Assembly (NCBI RefSeq): GCF_038561935.1
Contig: NZ_CP102770.1
Coordinates: 6,262,001 to 6,326,000, forward strand
Origin: Myxococcus stipitatus
GTDB lineage: Bacteria; Myxococcota; Myxococcia; Myxococcales; Myxococcaceae
Direction: 5' to 3'
DNA: 64,000 bases
Below the pieces are notes generated by a model. It saw nothing but the letters and a program-made list of their open reading frames with translations, searched no databases and was not told the DNA's origin. Every line of letters begins with the position of its first letter. Position 1 is the stretch's first letter. The position numbers and the translations under genes are program-made. Shown piece by piece: positions 26,185 to 34,140 of the stretch.

Positions 26185-26280
26185 GGTAGGGCCTCCGGAC
26201 CTGGTGGCTGGCTTGGTCTTCAAAACCAATGGGGGACGTTGAGAGACGTCCTTGGCGAGTTCGATTCTCGTGCTCTACCG
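26185..26280 (+). tRNA. selC: Selenocysteine tRNA (anticodon UCA)
   Basis: The 96-nt RNA has the special tRNA-Sec shape. The acceptor stem is 8 bp (GGTAGGGC at 26185-26192 with GCTCTACC at 26272-26279, one G-U) and the D stem is long. The anticodon arm TTGGT-CTTCAAA-ACCAA places UCA at 26220-26222. A long variable arm (GGACGT...ACGTCC) and a T arm GCGAG-TTCGATT-CTCGT follow, with discriminator G at 26280 as in bacterial tRNA-Sec. CCA is not encoded. It would read UGA codons at SECIS elements with SelB; selA, selB and selD must lie elsewhere. It stands alone after the TetR gene. Confidence 0.93.
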
Positions 26281-26309
26281 CTAATACTTCCGAGGGGTTA
26301 CGCCCCATC

Positions 26310-26326
26310 ACCGCCACTTCGGCGGT
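26310..26326 (+). terminator. Hairpin downstream of the selenocysteine tRNA
   Basis: ACCGCC (26310-26315), loop ACTTC, GGCGGT (26321-26326), 30 bp after the tRNA 3' end. A plausible tRNA terminator without a U-run. The remaining 250 bp to the next gene hold nothing that I can identify. Confidence 0.45.
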
Positions 26327-26576
26327 CCTGGACCTGTCCGGACGCGTCCAGTGGAGTCTCCCGGATGTTGTTAGCGCGTCGTAAGCCGAAGCGGGTAACT
26401 CGAAGGCCGAAACGATGCTGGTCACGCATCCGGCGAGGACGGGCCGAGCGGGAACTTCCCCTGCCCTACCTACCCCCTCCGGTTGGATGTGGAGCGGATT
26501 CAAGAGCCCCGCTCGGTCCAACCTTTCTCGCCCTGGCTCAGCCAGCGCCACATGCCCAGGGGGCCCTCTGTTGGTG

Positions 26577-26930
26577 CTACTCCGGGTCTAGTGCCCAGGT
26601 TCCTTCTTCCCACCGCTTGAGGGCTTCCTGGGCCCCAAATGGAATGAGCCCCTCTCCCTTCGCAGCCTCTTCGAGCACAGCTTTTGCCTCGGCTGTCCGG
26701 TAGCGGAGCAGAAGAACAGCAGCAGCGGTCCTCACGTCCATCCGAGGATGTGCGAACAGCGTTGCCAGCGCATCACGCCCCGCGTCGCCATGTGACCTGA
26801 GCCGGTCGAACGCCGCGAGCGATTTGTCCGCATGCTTGTTCCCGGTCCTCGCGTCTCCACGCATGATCGCCTCGGTCTGCGCGACGGTGTGATGCGCAAA
26901 CTCCCCTATCAATCTTCCAAGCTCGTCCAT
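26577..26930 (-). CDS. DUF2019 protein, probable immunity protein of the adjacent toxin
   Basis: The 117-aa helical protein matches DUF2019: LIGEFAHHTVAQTEAIMRGD, TGNKHADKSLAAFDRLRSHGD, HPRMDVRTAAAVLLLRYRT and the ending AQEALKRWEEGTWALDP. HEAT-like pairs of helices account for most of it. DUF2019 genes commonly follow polymorphic-toxin genes in myxobacteria. Its ATG overlaps the toxin stop by one base (TGATG), so the two are translated together. It is expected to bind and block the nuclease domain in the producer's cytoplasm. It has no signal peptide, in contrast to the toxin. Confidence 0.85.
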   Translation of the reverse strand: MDELGRLIGEFAHHTVAQTEAIMRGDARTGNKHADKSLAAFDRLRSHGDAGRDALATLFAHPRMDVRTAAAVLLLRYRTAEAKAVLEEAAKGEGLIPFGAQEALKRWEEGTWALDPE

Positions 26931-28417
26931 CACCAAGCACCTTTCCGGACGTTGTCGAGGGCCCGCAACCCGAAATCCCTTTGAGCCTCGAACGACTGAC
27001 CACGCAACCAGTCTCGTACAGTCATCGTCCTGGACCCAGTCACTCGATACTGAATCGACGAATAGAGCGCGCTGATCTTGGAGTGAAGGTCCTTGTCGAG
27101 CGCGACGATGTTCTCCGTGTTGTGAAGCGACTTCGGACCGAACCGCCCCACATTGCCGTCCGTCTGTTCCACGATGTGATGCCACTCCTTCCCCGGCCCC
27201 GCTCGCCCCATCGCCCGTTTGAAGGACTTGAACGACGAGTAGGACTTCCCTCCGGTGGGGCCCGAGGTCGACGTCGCCCCTGAAACACCCCCGCCCCCTC
27301 CCCCTGCTCGCTGAAGGATGATGGCCGCGCCTGGTCCGCCACTCAGCACCGCCGCAGCACGCCCCACCGGCACGGCCACACTCTCCATGGAGAGCACGCC
27401 TCGTCCCGACAGTACCAGCACCGAGGCTTCCGCCGTGGCCAGCGAGGTCCCGTGCAACGTGCGCGTTACGGCGGATGCGGTTCCCCAAGTGGCGATGAGG
27501 TTCGTCACCATCTTGGAGGTGGCCTGAATCTGCTCGCCCCGCGTCATGTACTTGAAGCGCTCCAAGTACTCGGGGGACGACTCGATGAGCGCCACCACGG
27601 CGGCGGGCATCTGTCGGAACGCTTCGAGGTTCTCCGCTGGGGAGGTTGAGAAGAACTTCCCCACCGCGAGGGCCAGCCCCACGAATGCCTCTTCCGCCCC
27701 GTCCAGACCGCGACTGATGACATCGGCATCGTCGTGGACGTCCGCGATGGGGAACCCGTTGGACTCACGCAGCTCCGCGTCCAGCAGCCGGAAGACACCC
27801 GTGCGTCCGTCGTAGAAGCGCCCCAACTCGAAGCCGTGCGCGCGGAAGGCGCCATCCCTCCACTCGACAGGCGCCACGCGTTGCTGTGTCCGCCCACTCG
27901 GGACCCACGCGAGATACCCATCAGGCCGGAGCACCGCGACGTGCTTGAAGCGCGCCGCACGCCGCGCCAGCTCAGCCCGCGATGTCTCGCCTGTGGCCAG
28001 AACCTCGCGCAGCATGAAGCCCACCGCGACACGGGCCGGGAACTGCCCCAGCGTCACATCCTTGACCAACAGCACGTTCAGCAGTCGCGCCGCATGTGTT
28101 GGAGTGATGGAGCTGCTTGCGACGGGACGAGAGTCCTGCTCCCCCAACCCCGCATCCCGAAGCAACGCCTCGAACGCATCGCTTCGCGGCCTTCGCGCAG
28201 GCCGTACGCGAGTCGATTCCCTCAACTCCGGGTGTCGGTACCACAGGGGCCTGGATGAAGGCCCCTCCTCCTCTTGCGAATCGCTCTCCGCATCCACCCC
28301 ATCTTCTCCAGGCAACGCACCTCGTTGCTGGAAGGTGGTTCTGCGAGTGGACGAGTCAACCCCAGCGCAACCCGCGGCAAAGAGGGCAGCGCAAAGCACC
28401 CAAAGGCCAGCACGCAT
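26930..28417 (-). CDS. SitA-type lipoprotein toxin with C-terminal HNH-like nuclease domain
   Basis: The 495-aa protein has a lipobox LFAAGC (Cys17), a variable linker, and a conserved central region (VALRPDGYL-like HVAVLRPDGYLAWVPSG, FELGRFYDGRTGVFRLLD, FKYMTRGEQIQA). This is followed by a hydrophobic Gly/Ala stretch and a Gly-rich hinge. The C-terminal 100 residues are a His-Me-finger (HNH/EndoVII) nuclease type: EWHHIVEQTDGNVGRFG near 411 and LHNTENIVALDKDLHSK. This organisation is that of M. xanthus SitA proteins, which move between sibling cells by TraAB outer-membrane exchange and kill cells lacking immunity. Family placement is by recall of the conserved middle. The immunity gene is coupled directly downstream. 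No sitB-like helper gene is seen upstream; that side is AT-rich DNA. Confidence 0.82.
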   Translation of the reverse strand: MRAGLWVLCAALFAAGCAGVDSSTRRTTFQQRGALPGEDGVDAESDSQEEEGPSSRPLWYRHPELRESTRVRPARRPRSDAFEALLRDAGLGEQDSRPVASSSITPTHAARLLNVLLVKDVTLGQFPARVAVGFMLREVLATGETSRAELARRAARFKHVAVLRPDGYLAWVPSGRTQQRVAPVEWRDGAFRAHGFELGRFYDGRTGVFRLLDAELRESNGFPIADVHDDADVISRGLDGAEEAFVGLALAVGKFFSTSPAENLEAFRQMPAAVVALIESSPEYLERFKYMTRGEQIQATSKMVTNLIATWGTASAVTRTLHGTSLATAEASVLVLSGRGVLSMESVAVPVGRAAAVLSGGPGAAIILQRAGGGGGGVSGATSTSGPTGGKSYSSFKSFKRAMGRAGPGKEWHHIVEQTDGNVGRFGPKSLHNTENIVALDKDLHSKISALYSSIQYRVTGSRTMTVRDWLRGQSFEAQRDFGLRALDNVRKGAW

Positions 28418-28891
28418 CTCTCACCCCTTGCCCTCCATCAGGAGAAGGCAACTGGAGGGCATGCTGGCATTCCTGTCTGACAGGTCGATGGGGAATAGAC
28501 AGGCCGGAAGAATCTTACAATGCCACACTGATATTGCCTCGCATCGCATCAGGGCGAGTACGTGTCGCCAATCGTCACCGCGCGAGGACCATCACCAGAG
28601 AAGGCACCGCGCGCAAATTCGGAAGGGGATGCTACCTCAATCAACACCCGAGCAATGCCTCTCGAGACAATCGGCACTCGTCACCACACGAAAAGAACCT
28701 TCAATCAAGCCCCGGGAAGATCACAAAATGTTGCACTACCAGCGTTCCTCAACTGCTCTCTCTTCATATACCCTCAAAGAAATTCCCTACAACCACACGC
28801 CCCTTCGAGCAATAAGCCCGAATGGCAAGAACGCATTCACGCTTCGGGTCCACATCGAACCCATCAACAGCAGCAAACCAACCAGCCCCCG
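28418..28891. other. AT-rich intergenic stretch
   Basis: This 474-bp gap is visibly less GC-rich than the rest, especially after 28500, with runs such as TTCATATACCCTCAAAGAAA. Open frames here have low third-position GC and no family match. It may hold the promoter of the divergent toxin gene. It looks like recently acquired or decaying DNA. Confidence 0.5.
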
Positions 28892-29290
28892 ATGCAACAT
28901 GCTCCGACATCAAGCGAGAATCCTATTTCTGGTGTCGTAGTGCGCGGCAACCGCGAAGACAGGCGCAGAAGGATATATGGAGAGCTCCATCCCATATCAT
29001 CCAAGGCGCTCAACCGACTCAGACCGGAGCAGCAAATGCATATCCAGATTGCATGCGAGGCCCTGCACGCGGGGCGCAGACTCGAAATCAGCTACGATGG
29101 TTATTCCCGCATCGTCGAAGTTCACGCATGCGGATACACAAGCGCGGGGCATGCCATCATGCGAGTTTGGCAAGTCCGAGGGGGCAGCGTGAGTGGAGAG
29201 CGCGCCGGATGGAAATTGCTCCGGCTTGATGAGACACGCGGACTTCGACTTCAGTCTTCACCCAACCCCTCGGGTTTTCGACCGAGGTAG
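28892..29290 (+). CDS. Small WYL-like domain protein, start uncertain
   Basis: The frame is open from 28562, but the first half is Gln/Pro/His-rich low-complexity translation without codon bias. The recognisable part begins near 29036: QIACEALHAGRRLEISYDGY, then RIVEVHACGYTSAGHAIMRVWQVRGG and GWKLLRLDETRGLRL. This resembles the small SH3-like WYL-derived fold that occurs in short stand-alone bacterial proteins (DGYxRxVExHxxG, xGWKxxxxDE). The start at 28892 (MQHAPTSSENP) is a compromise, and 29036 would also work. There is no DNA-binding domain, so regulation is not implied. Local GC is low for the genome, suggesting transfer together with the toxin pair. Confidence 0.5.
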   Translation: MQHAPTSSENPISGVVVRGNREDRRRRIYGELHPISSKALNRLRPEQQMHIQIACEALHAGRRLEISYDGYSRIVEVHACGYTSAGHAIMRVWQVRGGSVSGERAGWKLLRLDETRGLRLQSSPNPSGFRPR

Positions 29291-29493
29291 CCGAGACCCA
29301 CGTCCCCCCCAGCAGTGTCGGTCCGCTCCTTGCGTCCCCACGACGCAGGGACACTCCACTCGGCACGAACGGCAACGAAGAGCGGCCCATGGCCCCTCCT
29401 GTGGCCACCCTCCCACTCCCAGGGTCTTCATGGGCACAGTCCCATGCCACAGGGGGCGCCAGGTGCGCTCCCTGTTCTCCCGGAAGAATCCCC

Positions 29494-30060
29494 ATGAACA
29501 GGCGACATTTCCTGGTTGTCCTCCTTGCCGTGCAGACCCTCATCGGCTGCGGTGACGATGCGGTCTCCTACTCCGCTCCCGTCGGCATCAACCTCAAGGC
29601 CAAGTCGTCCGACACGGTCAATGCCACGGTGACGTCCCAGAAGGGCATCTCGACCGAGTCAGGGAATCCCTTCAAGGTCTTCGTCGACAACGCTCGCGAG
29701 GAGCTGGACGGCAAGTCCCCCGGGCACGTCGAGATCTCGAACCTGACCCTCACCCTGGGCGCGGGAAGCGTGGGTGCGACCTCACTCTCCGAGGTCTTCT
29801 CGGGCCGCGTCGAGATCCTCTTCCGCATGGAGGAGTCCAACAACACCCACGTCGCGGGCCATGTGGAGAACCCCTCCGGGAGCGGGCCCGTGCCGTTCGT
29901 CGTCACCTTCGACTCGAAGGCCATGTCGGCCAACGACTACACGCTGTTCCTTGCGGGCAAGTTCAATGTGGTCCTGCGCGGCCCGGCGGCGCCGACGTTC
30001 ACCAGCAAGGGCGCGGACGTCGACCTCCAGGCGACCTTCGCCTTCACGGCCTTCGAATAG
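29494..30060 (+). CDS. Lipoprotein of unknown function
   Basis: The 188-aa protein begins MNRRHFLVVLLAVQTLIGCGDD: basic n-region, hydrophobic core and lipobox LIGC, so it is lipidated. The mature part is rich in short beta strands (INLKAKSSDTVNATVTSQ, GHVEISNLTLTLG, RVEILFRMEES, PVPFVVTFDS) and resembles a beta-sandwich. No known motif or catalytic residue is visible. The start at 29494 is fixed by the signal peptide; the longer frame from 29389 is not coding. It is convergent with the next gene and the two share a strong terminator. Confidence 0.8.
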   Translation: MNRRHFLVVLLAVQTLIGCGDDAVSYSAPVGINLKAKSSDTVNATVTSQKGISTESGNPFKVFVDNAREELDGKSPGHVEISNLTLTLGAGSVGATSLSEVFSGRVEILFRMEESNNTHVAGHVENPSGSGPVPFVVTFDSKAMSANDYTLFLAGKFNVVLRGPAAPTFTSKGADVDLQATFAFTAFE

Positions 30061-30073
30061 GGCCACCGGCGGA

Positions 30074-30123
30074 CCGGAAAGGGCTCGGGGTCTCGTGCGA
30101 AACGACTCCTCGAGCCCTTCCGG
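30074..30123. terminator. Bidirectional terminator
   Basis: CCGGAA-A-GGGCTCG (30074-30087) pairs with CGAGCCC-TTCCGG (30111-30123), one bulged A and a 23-nt loop. It lies between convergent stops at 30060 and 30130. Confidence 0.75.
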
Positions 30124-30129
30124 GGTGTC

Positions 30130-30453
30130 TCATTTGCCCTGCAGCCCGCACTTCGTCTGAATCACAGTCATCGCACGCTGCATCAACTTCGGGTCCGCGG
30201 TCTCCTTCCCGCTGAGCACCTCAATCTCCGCCGTCGTGAAGCTCTTCTCGATGGCATCCGCGCCACACTTGCATTTCTGGTCGGCCTTCTTCGCGTCCAC
30301 GCCCTGGAGCGCCGCCACCTGCATGCACTGCCCCATGTACTCTGCTTTCTTGCCCGCGGGCCATGCCCCCGCCTGTGCGGCCAGCGGAAGGACCAGCATG
30401 GAGGAGACCGCGAATGCTACGAAGATCGAGCCGCGAGAATCTGAACGCTTCAA
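30130..30453 (-). CDS. Small exported cysteine-containing protein
   Basis: The 107-aa product has a Sec signal peptide (IFVAFAVSSMLVLPLAAQAGA), so the mature form is about 78 residues in the periplasm or outside. It holds four cysteines in GQCMQ, KCKCG and TKCG, enough for two disulfides, and a helical pattern (KKAEYMGQCMQVAALQGV, PKLMQRAMTVIQTKC). I do not recognise a family. Codon use is normal for the genome and a strong terminator follows. Its length and Cys spacing resemble small secreted helical proteins of myxobacteria without assigned role. Confidence 0.75.
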   Translation of the reverse strand: MKRSDSRGSIFVAFAVSSMLVLPLAAQAGAWPAGKKAEYMGQCMQVAALQGVDAKKADQKCKCGADAIEKSFTTAEIEVLSGKETADPKLMQRAMTVIQTKCGLQGK

Positions 30454-30679
30454 GTCAGCCTCACCAGTGTGACGAAATGCCTCGCCCCAAGCGAAACACG
30501 GAGCACCCTCTCAGAGATCTCCACGACCCGGCATAGGCCCCGCGTCGCAGGGGTCTGCGGCATCCTCCACAGCCCCCACTCCGAACCGTCCACTGACCGC
30601 CCGACGCCTCACCCTCGCGTGGTAGGGTGCGACCCGTGACGACCGGCCGCCGCCCTCCTTCCCCGCCCCCACCAGCACC

Positions 30680-31270
30680 GTGAGCGCCACCCGAGAAGTC
30701 CGCGCCGACTACGACCGGACATCCATCGTGATGTATCAGGCCTACCCGGATGCCATCGCGGACGTGGCGGTGAAGGCGCAGACGTTCCGCCCGCCCTTCT
30801 CGACGGGACGGATGACGTGGATCAAACCCAGCTTCCTGTGGCTCATGCATCGCTCCAACTGGGGGCGCAAGAGCGGACAGGAGCGGACGCTCGCGGTGCG
30901 AATCCGGCGCGCGGGCTGGGTGGAGGCGCTCAGCGCCGCGGTGCTCACGAGCTTCGAGCCCAAGGCCCACGCCTCCCCAGAGGCCTGGCGCAAGGCGTTC
31001 GAGGCCGCCCCCGTCCATGTCCAGTGGGACCCCGAGCGCACGCTGCGCGGAGCCGGACTGCCGCATGACAGCATCCAGGTCGGCCTGGGCCGAGCCATCA
31101 TCCAGCGCTTCGTGGATGACTGGATTGTCTCCATCACCGACCTGACGCCGCTCGTGCAGAAGATGCGCAAGCACCTGGACGAAGGGCGCGCGGACCATGC
31201 CGCTCGACTCCTGCCCAAGGAAGCCGTCTTTCCAGTGCCAGACGCGCTGATGCGTCCCCTGGGAATGTGA
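30680..31270 (+). CDS. DUF4291 domain protein
   Basis: The 196-aa protein matches the DUF4291 pattern along its full length: REVRADYDRTSIVMYQAYPD, then RFxPPFS-like TFRPPFSTGRMTWIKPSFLW, LMHRSNWGRKSGQERTLAVRI, VHVQWDPERTLRG and SIQVGLGRAIIQRFVDDWI. The family is widespread, single-domain and without an established activity that I can cite. It is cytosolic. GTG 30680 is the only start ahead of the conserved block. It stands alone between a 226-bp gap and a 161-bp gap, in the accessory region. Conserved Arg, Tyr, Trp-Lys and Asp-Pro residues suggest an enzyme rather than a structural protein, but this is inference. Confidence 0.88.
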   Translation: MSATREVRADYDRTSIVMYQAYPDAIADVAVKAQTFRPPFSTGRMTWIKPSFLWLMHRSNWGRKSGQERTLAVRIRRAGWVEALSAAVLTSFEPKAHASPEAWRKAFEAAPVHVQWDPERTLRGAGLPHDSIQVGLGRAIIQRFVDDWIVSITDLTPLVQKMRKHLDEGRADHAARLLPKEAVFPVPDALMRPLGM

Positions 31271-31347
31271 CGTCGGGCCTCGGGGAATGGATAGACACCC
31301 AGCCGTCTGCGATTGAACGTTTCCGCCCGACGTGACCCGCGCGGAAA
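31270..31347 (+). promoter_or_regulatory. Leader with two mutually exclusive inverted repeats
   Basis: ACGTCGGGC (31270-31278) can pair with GCCCGACGT (31325-31333). TTTCCGC (31320-31326) can instead pair with GCGGAAA (31341-31347). The two stems share bases, so only one can form at a time. It lies 85 bp before the start of the secreted hydrolase-like gene. It could be an attenuator, or part of the terminator of the upstream gene. Confidence 0.3.
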
Positions 31348-31431
31348 ATTGACACGGTGAATCCAGCATTCCCAGTGTCGCCCCGTCGCCACTGTTGGCG
31401 ATCCGGGTTCTTCGCGCCGTGGAGCGTTCCA

Positions 31432-33030
31432 ATGCCTCTCTCGAAGCAGTCCGCTGCCCCCCTTCCCTATCGCCTGTTGTCAGTCCTCGCCGCGCTCGCC
31501 ATCACCCTCGCCACACCCGCCGCGCTCGCGGCCTCGGCAATCTATGGCGGCGGGCCGTTCTATTCCGGCGGCACCGCCGTGATGGATGACCTTCGCGCGT
31601 CGGGCTTCACCACCGTCATCCTCTGGAGCTTCCACATCGAGGACAACGGCGACCTCGTCTACAACGACATCCCCGTCGTCAAGAATGGCGCCTACATGGG
31701 AGATCCCGGGTGGCCGACCCGCCTCGCCACCCTCAAGACCGCTCCCACGTCCGTGCGCCGCATCGAAGTCTCCATCGGCGCCTGGAGTGTCCCTGACTTC
31801 GAGCGCATGGCCCGACTGGTCAACGGCACCGCCGCGGGCTGTGGCTCCACCATCGTCTGTGGCACCGGGACCAACAGCATCCTCTACCGGAACTTCCTCG
31901 CCCTGAAGAACGCCACCGGCGCCGACGCGGTGAACTTCGATGACGAGAGCGCCTACGACCTGACTCCGACCACCACCTTCAGCCAGATGCTCATCGGACA
32001 GGGCTACAAGATCACCTTCGCGCCCTACACCCAGCAGACGTTCTGGCGGAACCTCCGGAACAACCTCGGCAGCGCCGTAGACGCCATCTACCTCCAGGTC
32101 TACGCGGGCGGCGCCGGCAACAACCCGGCGAGCTGGAACACGGCGATGGGGATGACCGTGGACCCGGGCCTCTGGTCCAAGAACGGCACCAACTGCACCT
32201 CGGGCGACAGCCCCGCCACCGTCCAATCCCGGATGGCCAACTGGAAGACCACCGCGGGCATCCGTGGCGGCTTCATGTGGCTCTACGACGACATCCAGAA
32301 ATGCTCCGCCCAGGGCACGTCGGCGCAGTACGCGGCAGCCATCAACACCGCCGTCAGCGGCAACACCCCGCCCGTCGCGAACTTCAGCTTCACCGTCAGC
32401 AGCCTCACCGCGACGTTCACCGACTCCTCCACGGATGCCGATGGCACCATCGCCTCGCGCAGCTGGAACTTCGGCGACGGCACCACCTCACCCGCGACCA
32501 ACCCCTCACGCACCTACGCGAGCGCCGGCAACTACAACGTCTCCTTGACGGTCACCGACAACGGCGGCGCAAGCCATACCAGGACCCAGACTGTTTCCGT
32601 CGGCGCGGGCAACATCAACCTGGCGCTCAACAAGCCCACCACCAGCTCGACCCCGTGCAACAGCAACGAGGCCGCCGCCAAGGCCGTCAACGGAAGTGTC
32701 TCCGGCGGCAACACCGACAAGTTCTGCTCGCTCGTCTCACCCTCGTGGATGCAGATCGACCTGGGCTCAGCGCAGACGGTCAGCAGCTTCACGCTCCGCC
32801 ACGCGGGCGCCGGGGGTGAATCGGCGAACTGGAACACCCGGGCCTTCACCCTCCAGGTCTCCAGCAACGGCACCACCTGGAGCACGCCCGTCACCGTGAC
32901 GAACAACACCAGCAACGTCTCGACCCACCCCATCACCCCGGTGTCGGCGCGCTACATCCGCCTCGATGTATCGACCCCCACCCAGAACGGGGACCCGGCC
33001 ACGCGGCTCTACGAGCTCGAAGTCCGCTGA
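31432..33030 (+). CDS. Secreted TIM-barrel (glycoside hydrolase-like) protein with PKD and F5/8 domains
   Basis: The 532-aa protein has a signal peptide ending TPAALAA. Residues 35-305 form a chitinase/GH18-like barrel: IYGGGPFYSGG, FTTVILWSFHIEDNGD, VEVSIGAW-like IEVSIGAWSVPDF, the acidic strand ADAVNFDDESAYD near 168, IYLQVYAGG and GGFMWLYDD. A PKD domain follows (about 312-392; SRSWNFGDGTTSPATNP, YNVSLTVTD). The last domain is F5/8 type C/CBM32-like (393-532; NLALNKPTTSS, PSWMQIDLGSAQTVSSFTLR, ARYIRLDVSTP), which binds glycans. It probably attacks or binds polysaccharide outside the cell, in prey walls or matrix. The catalytic Asp/Glu set is not certain. Confidence 0.85.
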   Translation: MPLSKQSAAPLPYRLLSVLAALAITLATPAALAASAIYGGGPFYSGGTAVMDDLRASGFTTVILWSFHIEDNGDLVYNDIPVVKNGAYMGDPGWPTRLATLKTAPTSVRRIEVSIGAWSVPDFERMARLVNGTAAGCGSTIVCGTGTNSILYRNFLALKNATGADAVNFDDESAYDLTPTTTFSQMLIGQGYKITFAPYTQQTFWRNLRNNLGSAVDAIYLQVYAGGAGNNPASWNTAMGMTVDPGLWSKNGTNCTSGDSPATVQSRMANWKTTAGIRGGFMWLYDDIQKCSAQGTSAQYAAAINTAVSGNTPPVANFSFTVSSLTATFTDSSTDADGTIASRSWNFGDGTTSPATNPSRTYASAGNYNVSLTVTDNGGASHTRTQTVSVGAGNINLALNKPTTSSTPCNSNEAAAKAVNGSVSGGNTDKFCSLVSPSWMQIDLGSAQTVSSFTLRHAGAGGESANWNTRAFTLQVSSNGTTWSTPVTVTNNTSNVSTHPITPVSARYIRLDVSTPTQNGDPATRLYELEVR

Positions 33031-33040
33031 CCTCTCGACA

Positions 33041-33071
33041 GCCCTCGGGACGCAGGGCGTGTCCCGAGGGC
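33041..33071. terminator. Perfect 11-bp hairpin ending the biosynthetic operon
   Basis: GCCCTCGGGAC (33041-33051) pairs with GTCCCGAGGGC (33061-33071) around a 9-nt loop. It lies between convergent stops at 33030 and 33079, and so closes both the secreted-protein gene and the long minus-strand cluster. Confidence 0.85.
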
Positions 33072-33078
33072 CCCCCCG

Positions 33079-34125
33079 CTACGGCATCCCTCGACGCGCC
33101 CCGTGCTCCGCCGGCGGGTCCTCGAGACGCCCCAGCGCCTCCTGGACGCGCCGAGCCCACTGCCTGCGCTCCACGCTCCGCGCGTAGGCTCGCCGCCCCA
33201 GCCACTCCATCGCGCCAATCTTGAACGCGAAGGACGCCGTCGCGAACGCGGGCTCCCCGAGCGACGACCAGCCCCAGTCCCCCTGTGCGCGGGTGATGCG
33301 CTGCTCCTCCCCCTCGTAGTCCGCGGAGCGCAGCTCCACCGTGTCGACGATGACGCCTTCCTCGTCCTCGCCCAGCGCGCACAGCCGCTCCCCCTGCGAC
33401 GACACGATGGACGAGCGACCCAGGAACCGGTCCGGCTTCACCATCCTGCCCATCAGCCCCGGGAGCGGGCCCTCCCAGGGCCCACACTGATTCGCGAGCA
33501 CCACCGGCACGCCGAAGTGCCGGGCATAGCGGACCGGCAGCGACTCCATCTGTCGACAGGAGGCCTCGATGAGCGCGCGAGGAAAGCTCCAGGGGTTCTC
33601 CTTCCCCACGCCGTAGCAGTGCGGCATCAGGTGGAGCTGGGCCCGCGAGTCCTCGATGCACCTTGCCAGGTCGCTGAAGTGATTGTCCGCGCAGATCCCC
33701 ACGCTGATTCGCCCCAGCGCGCAATCAATCACACACGGGTCATCCACACTCCCCCGGAACCCATACGCCTCATACGAGGGTGCTCGGCGCTTGCGCACCC
33801 GATCCACCCTCCCTCCAGGCGAAATCAGGGCGAAGGTGTTGAAGAAGTCCTCCCCCTCCACCTCCAGGAGCGAGGCCCCCAGGTGCACCTTCCCCAGGTC
33901 CGCCTCCTCTCGCATGAAGCGAACGGTGGGCCCGTCCAGCGTCTCCGCCCACTGCCAGAGCTCGGGGCTCCGCACGTACCCGGTGGCGGAGAACTCGGGC
34001 AGCAGCACCAGCCGCGCTCCCCGGGCCACCGCTTCTCGGATGAACGGCCGCGCATGCTCCAGGTTGTGCCGCACGCGCCCGTTCTCCGAGCGGAGCTGCA
34101 ACGCGGCGACACGAAGAGAGTCCAT
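33079..34125 (-). CDS. Nitrilase-superfamily amidohydrolase (MelJ/CtaJ-like tailoring enzyme)
   Basis: The 348-aa carbon-nitrogen hydrolase has the catalytic triad in place: Glu44 in LVLLPEFSATGY, Lys112 in RVRKRRAPSYEAYG and Cys145 in VGICADNHFSD. In the melithiazol and cystothiazole pathways a nitrilase-like protein (MelJ, CtaJ) hydrolyses the primary amide left by the last NRPS module to the free acid. Its place as the last gene of this cluster, 15 nt after the methyltransferase gene, fits that role. Other nitrilase activities (omega-amidase, carbamoylase) cannot be excluded from sequence. A hairpin terminator follows directly. Confidence 0.85.
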   Translation of the reverse strand: MDSLRVAALQLRSENGRVRHNLEHARPFIREAVARGARLVLLPEFSATGYVRSPELWQWAETLDGPTVRFMREEADLGKVHLGASLLEVEGEDFFNTFALISPGGRVDRVRKRRAPSYEAYGFRGSVDDPCVIDCALGRISVGICADNHFSDLARCIEDSRAQLHLMPHCYGVGKENPWSFPRALIEASCRQMESLPVRYARHFGVPVVLANQCGPWEGPLPGLMGRMVKPDRFLGRSSIVSSQGERLCALGEDEEGVIVDTVELRSADYEGEEQRITRAQGDWGWSSLGEPAFATASFAFKIGAMEWLGRRAYARSVERRQWARRVQEALGRLEDPPAEHGARRGMP

Positions 34126-34140
34126 GGCCGATGGACCCGA

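Noticed and set aside
26057..26551. 164-codon minus-strand ORF
   Set aside because: It runs antisense through the selenocysteine tRNA and the end of the TetR gene.
26281..26576. Possible integration site (att) or element after tRNA-Sec
   Set aside because: No duplicated tRNA 3' end, integrase or transposase gene was found in the window.
31270..31431. Possible c-di-GMP riboswitch
   Set aside because: The conserved GEMM core and tetraloop-receptor sequences are absent.
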